Part shown: one piece after another, positions 5,205 to 8,068 of the stretch
How the letters are laid out: every line of letters begins with the position of its first letter
Position numbering within the stretch: the stretch's first letter is position 1
Assembly: GCA_030824295.1 (NCBI GenBank)
Contig: JAVBYA010000077.1
Location: forward strand, 1-8,068
Reading direction: 5' to 3'
DNA from: Bacteroidota bacterium
GTDB taxonomy: Bacteria; Bacteroidota; Ignavibacteria; UBA10030; UBA8401
Length of the DNA: 8,068 nt
Translations under genes and position numbers: made by a program
Notes under the pieces: generated by a model
Database searches by the model: none
What the model was told of the DNA's origin: nothing
Seen by the model: only the letters and a program-made list of their open reading frames with translations

Positions 5205-6602
5205 ATGGCACATTCCTCTTCCCTTTGGGGCGGGCGCTTCAAAGCCGCTCTGTCCGAAGCCGCACTGCGCTTCTCTTCCTCCATCGACCTGGATAAGACC
5301 CTCTATCAGGAGGATATCCGCGGCAGCATCGCCCATGTGGAGATGCTCGCTTCCTGCCGCATCATCACCGCCGAGGAAGCACGGCGCATCCGGAAAGGAT
5401 TGAAAGAGATCCTGGCGGAGATCGAAGCCGGAACGCTGAGCTTGTCGTGGGAGAAAGAGGACATCCACATGGCCATCGAACAGCGGCTCATCCAAAAGGT
5501 GGGAGCGATGGGGGGTAAACTTCATACGGGCCGGAGCAGGAACGACCAGGTGGCGCTCGACGAACGGCTCTATCTGCGGGGCGCCATCACCGAACTGAAG
5601 AAACTGCTGACGCAGTTCCAGCGGGTGCTGCTCTATAAATCCGAGAAATATTTCGGCACCATCATGCCGGGCTACACGCACCTGCAGCGTGCCCAGCCGG
5701 TCTTCCTCTCCCATCACCTGCTGGCGTATGTCTCCATGCTGGAGCGGGACCATGAACGGCTGACGGACTGTTACAAGCGGGTCAACCGTCTGCCGCTCGG
5801 CGCGGCAGCGATGGCCGGCACCTCGTTCCCCATCGACCGCGCCATGGTCGCCCGCAAACTTGGATTCGATTCCGTCCTGGAGAACAGCATCGATGCAGTA
5901 TCCGACCGTGACTACATCATAGAATTCACCGCGGTCTGCAGCGGCATCATGATGCATCTCAGCCGTATGGCCGAGGAACTCGTGCTCTGGTCATCGCAGG
6001 AATTCGACTTCGCCCGGACGGACGATGCCTATACGACCGGCAGCAGCATCATGCCGCAGAAGAAGAACCCGGATATGGCGGAACTGACCCGCGGCAAAGT
6101 GGGCCGCGTGTACGGGGACCTGATGAACATCCTGACGCTGATGAAGGGATTACCGCTCGCCTATAACCGTGATATGCAGGAGGATAAGCAGCCGCTGTTC
6201 GATGCGGTGAATACCACACGGGAATGCGTCTTTATCATGACGCATGTGTTCATCCACACGAAATTCGACCGGGAACGGTTCGAAGAGGAACTGAAGAACG
6301 ATTTCCTGACGGCAACCGAGATCGCGGATTACTTGGTGAAGATGGGGGTCCCGTTCCGTGATGCCCATTCCATCACCGGCCGGATCGTCGGATACTGCAT
6401 CGAACGCTCTCTCCCCCTCTCCGGTCTGACGCTGAAAGACCTTCACAAGTTCTCCCCGAAGTTCTCAGAGGATGTCTTCCGCTTACTGGACCCGCAGAAT
6501 TCCATCGAGCACAAGAGGTCGTCCGGCAGTACTGCGCCGAACGAAGTGAAGAAACAGATCGTCCATTGGATGAGGGTATTGAAGCATAAGAACCGGGTGT
6601 AA
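5205..6602 (+). CDS. argH: Argininosuccinate lyase
   Basis: ArgH splits argininosuccinate into arginine and fumarate, the last step of arginine synthesis, and acts as a cytoplasmic tetramer of the fumarase/aspartase superfamily. At 465 residues it is the usual length. Hallmarks are LWGGRF (7-12), GKLHTGRSRNDQ (104-115), GYTHLQRAQP with catalytic-type His159, the TSFPIDR segment (206-212), and the superfamily signature GSSIMPQKKNPD (279-290) holding the catalytic serine of the mobile loop. The ATG at 5205 follows GGAGA (5196-5200) by four bases. An in-frame TTG at 5169 would add 12 residues that are not family-like. No argG or other arg gene is adjacent. I see no convincing promoter; an AT-rich patch at 5147-5154 just after the preceding terminator may serve as a -10 region. 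Confidence 0.97.
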   Translation: MAHSSSLWGGRFKAALSEAALRFSSSIDLDKTLYQEDIRGSIAHVEMLASCRIITAEEARRIRKGLKEILAEIEAGTLSLSWEKEDIHMAIEQRLIQKVGAMGGKLHTGRSRNDQVALDERLYLRGAITELKKLLTQFQRVLLYKSEKYFGTIMPGYTHLQRAQPVFLSHHLLAYVSMLERDHERLTDCYKRVNRLPLGAAAMAGTSFPIDRAMVARKLGFDSVLENSIDAVSDRDYIIEFTAVCSGIMMHLSRMAEELVLWSSQEFDFARTDDAYTTGSSIMPQKKNPDMAELTRGKVGRVYGDLMNILTLMKGLPLAYNRDMQEDKQPLFDAVNTTRECVFIMTHVFIHTKFDRERFEEELKNDFLTATEIADYLVKMGVPFRDAHSITGRIVGYCIERSLPLSGLTLKDLHKFSPKFSEDVFRLLDPQNSIEHKRSSGSTAPNEVKKQIVHWMRVLKHKNRV

Positions 6603-6604
6603 TG

Positions 6605-6640
6605 AAAAAAGGTCAACAGCACACTGTTGACCTTTTTTTT
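6605..6640. terminator. Bidirectional terminator between argH and the M24 peptidase
   Basis: GGTCAACAG (6611-6619), loop CACA, CTGTTGACC (6624-6632) form a perfect nine-base-pair stem flanked by six A residues on the left and eight T residues on the right. Read on either strand it gives a stem followed by a U tract (eight for argH, six for the leftward peptidase), so it should stop both converging transcripts. Confidence 0.92.
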
Positions 6641-6660
6641 GTACCGTCATGCCGATGTGA

Positions 6661-7857
6661 TCAGCAGTCGATCGTAACGATCCTCTCCTGGATGCGGTCC
6701 CCGAGAAGGACGACCTCTTTCGATTTGGAGATGTACACATCGATCTCCAGCCGGATGCCGAACTCTCCCGGCAGATAGATGCCCGGCTCGATGGAGAAAC
6801 AGGTCTCCGGAATGATCTCACGCACATCCATCGTTTCGAAGTTGTCGATGTGCGCTCCGTTGCCATGGACCTCTTCGCCGATATTATGCCCGGTCCGGTG
6901 GACGAAATACTGTCCGTATCCCCGCTCTTCGATGTACCGCCTGGTCACATCATCCACATCGCAGCCCCGTACCCTCCGTCCGGCGGCGAATTCCTTTCTC
7001 AGAAACTCCACAGCCGCATCCCGTGAACCTTTGACGATATCGAACACCTCCTGATACTTCTTCGGGATATCGGTCCCTGCAAAGCCGACCCAGGTGAAAT
7101 CCGCGTAGACCGCTCCCGGTTTCTTCATCTTCGCCCACCAATCGATCAGGATATGGTCCCCTTTCCGTATCTCGGCACTCTGTGCCGCGCTCGGGTCGTA
7201 GTGAGGGTTGGCGCCGTTCCCGTTCACGGAGCAGTTGGCCGGCGCGTAGGTGGTCAGCTGATGTGCATCGAATTCTTTCATGATGAGCTGCTGCACGTCG
7301 TATTCGGTCACCCGCGCACCGCTGCGGAGCCGTTCCCCGATGAATCCGAATGCCTTGTCGATGGTCCGCAGCAGGATGTTCGCTGTGGTCTGGGCATCCG
7401 CGTACTGCTGATCGCTCCACCGTGCCTCAAAGAACTGGACGATATCCCCGGAAGAGACGACATCCACGCCGAATGTACGGATGAACTCGAGGGTCCCCGC
7501 ATCCACTTTGGAGAGATACGGGATGTCGTTGTTCGGGGAATATTCCATGCAGACACGTTTCGCACCGGCCAACAGTTTCTTCACCCCGGTATGCAGCGTG
7601 GTCCACTGGTTATAGACCGTCTTCTCTCCCGGAAGATGGTCCAGATCGAATTGTTCGATGCTGTGCACCAGTTTCTGCGGTGCTCCGGAAGCAGGAATGT
7701 AGTAGAAATACCGTCGGGAGGAGAGCTTCCCGGATGTCATGTCCAGGATCTTGGATGCGAAGGGGTTGACGCCGCGGAAATTATAGAGGAGCCAGCCGTC
7801 GAGCTGATAGTCCTTCAATTTCTGCTGGATCTGCGGGAGGGAATCGGAGAATGCCAT
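6661..7857 (-). CDS. M24 family metallopeptidase (Xaa-Pro aminopeptidase/prolidase-like)
   Basis: A 398-residue cytoplasmic protein. Residues 1-150 form a creatinase/prolidase-type N-terminal domain, and 155-398 the pita-bread M24 catalytic domain. All five expected dinuclear metal ligands are visible: Asp239 (HILIDWW), Asp253 (VYADFTWVGF), His324 (HRTGHNIG), Glu357 (FSIEPGIY) and Glu371 (IRLEIDVYI). The conserved His219 in NPHYDPS is also present. The two Asp ligands are 14 residues apart rather than the 11 of methionine aminopeptidase and E. coli PepP, because of a short insert (KMKKPGAV). It probably removes N-terminal residues before proline or cleaves X-Pro dipeptides; exact specificity cannot be told. 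The start at 7857 is supported by AAAGG (7865-7869) seven bases upstream. The frame stays open further upstream, into the groL terminator and groL itself, which is not coding. Confidence 0.93.
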   Translation of the reverse strand: MAFSDSLPQIQQKLKDYQLDGWLLYNFRGVNPFASKILDMTSGKLSSRRYFYYIPASGAPQKLVHSIEQFDLDHLPGEKTVYNQWTTLHTGVKKLLAGAKRVCMEYSPNNDIPYLSKVDAGTLEFIRTFGVDVVSSGDIVQFFEARWSDQQYADAQTTANILLRTIDKAFGFIGERLRSGARVTEYDVQQLIMKEFDAHQLTTYAPANCSVNGNGANPHYDPSAAQSAEIRKGDHILIDWWAKMKKPGAVYADFTWVGFAGTDIPKKYQEVFDIVKGSRDAAVEFLRKEFAAGRRVRGCDVDDVTRRYIEERGYGQYFVHRTGHNIGEEVHGNGAHIDNFETMDVREIIPETCFSIEPGIYLPGEFGIRLEIDVYISKSKEVVLLGDRIQERIVTIDC

Positions 7858-7879
7858 AGGTGTGCCTTTCAATTTCTCC

Positions 7880-7908
7880 AATATAAAGAATAAAAAACCC
7901 CCGGCCAA
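7880..7908 (-). promoter_or_regulatory. Possible promoter of the M24 peptidase gene
   Basis: On the minus strand TTGGCC (7908-7903), a 17-base spacer and TATATT (7885-7880) resemble a sigma70-like promoter, with four of six matches in the -35 box. It overlaps the groL terminator, and transcription would begin near 7873, leaving a leader of about 15 bases that contains AAAGG. Confidence 0.3.
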
Positions 7909-7926
7909 GTGTTGTGACCGGGGGTT
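7892..7926 (-). terminator. Intrinsic terminator of groL
   Basis: On the minus strand AACCCCCGGTC (7926-7916) pairs with GGCCGGGGGTT (7906-7896) around a nine-base loop, with one G-U pair, and is followed by a six-U tract (to 7892). On the plus strand the G-U becomes a C-A mismatch and no T run follows, so it acts leftward only. It separates groL from the M24 peptidase gene. Confidence 0.85.
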
Positions 7927-7972
7927 GATGGTTCTTGTGCTGTCCGTTCGTGTGGACCGGACGGGTGACGGA

Positions 7973-8068
7973 TCAATACATGTCGCCCATGCCGCCGCCC
8001 GGAGGCATAGCGGGTGCAGACTTCTTCTCTTCCGGTTTCTCAACGATGGTCGCTTCGGTCGTGAGGAG
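7973..8068 (-). CDS. groL: Chaperonin GroEL (partial, C-terminal end only)
   Basis: Only the last 31 residues and stop are inside the window; the rest lies beyond base 8068. The translation begins LLTTEATIVEKPEEKK and ends PPGGGMGDMY. LLTTEA is the conserved end of the GroEL equatorial domain, and the Gly/Met-rich tail is the disordered segment that lines the cavity floor. GroEL is the cytoplasmic 14-subunit folding chaperonin working with GroES; whether groES is adjacent cannot be seen. The gene is followed by its own terminator at 7926-7892, so the downstream peptidase gene is probably transcribed separately. Confidence 0.93.
   Translation of the reverse strand, partial: LLTTEATIVEKPEEKKSAPAMPPGGGMGDMY

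Noticed and set aside
5160..5957. Minus-strand open frame of 265 codons opposite argH
   Set aside because: It overlaps the highly conserved argH coding region, its composition is His/Arg/Asp-rich as in antisense frames, and there is no promoter or family motif.
7153..7893. Plus-strand open frame of 246 codons opposite the M24 peptidase
   Set aside because: It is a shadow of the peptidase gene, which carries all metal ligands, and it runs into the peptidase leader and the edge of the groL terminator.
7858..8043. N-terminal extension of the M24 frame upstream into groL
   Set aside because: It would include the groL terminator and antiparallel parts of a known gene end. The residues are Arg/Ser-rich and unlike the family, and AAAGG supports the start at 7857.
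1..8068. CRISPR arrays, tRNA or rRNA genes, insertion sequences, phage or defence genes
   Set aside because: No spaced repeats, cloverleaf sequences, transposase-like proteins or terminal inverted repeats were recognised. The window is fully accounted for by housekeeping genes and short gaps.

Overview
This window looks like a chromosomal housekeeping region of a GC-rich bacterium. Third codon positions are mostly G or C, and most genes carry a clear Shine-Dalgarno sequence. The order prs, rplY, pth, rpsF, rpsR, rplI, a long CTC-type L25, and a GroEL tail ending PGGGMGDMY suggest the Bacteroidota/Chlorobiota/Ignavibacteriota superphylum. Regular Shine-Dalgarno use and sigma70-like promoter boxes argue against classic Bacteroidia or Flavobacteriia, so a lineage near Ignavibacteria is my best guess. 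This is inference, with moderate confidence. I see no phage, transposon, CRISPR, tRNA, rRNA or defence genes.

Left block (1-1353, minus strand): an alpha/beta hydrolase is followed by bioY, the substrate-binding subunit of a biotin ECF transporter, which runs off the left edge. The two genes overlap by four bases or ten, depending on the bioY start, so they are probably translationally coupled. Their likely promoter faces leftward in the 152-base gap 1354-1505. That gap also holds a rightward promoter for prs and an imperfect direct repeat between the two -35 boxes.

Central block (1506-5145, plus strand): prs (PRPP synthase), rplY (L25), pth (peptidyl-tRNA hydrolase), rpsF (S6), rpsR (S18) and rplI (L9) lie head to tail and end at a strong intrinsic terminator. 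This unit joins nucleotide precursor supply to ribosome components and rescue of peptidyl-tRNA. Two junctions look regulated. The pth Shine-Dalgarno and the first two bases of its GTG start lie in a perfect hairpin, and the 89-base pth-rpsF gap can fold into a leader resembling the kind of site used for S6:S18 feedback.

Right block: argH (argininosuccinate lyase, plus strand) stands alone. It converges on an M24 metallopeptidase (minus strand) across a symmetrical terminator that should serve both. Upstream of the peptidase, on the same strand, is the 3' end of groL with its own terminator.

No previously undescribed multi-gene system is evident. The observations most worth following are RNA-level control elements (pth hairpin, rpsF leader, near-leaderless hydrolase promoter), the hydrolase-bioY coupling, and the arginine-rich N-terminal extension of S18 beside the alanine-rich C-terminal tail of its partner S6.
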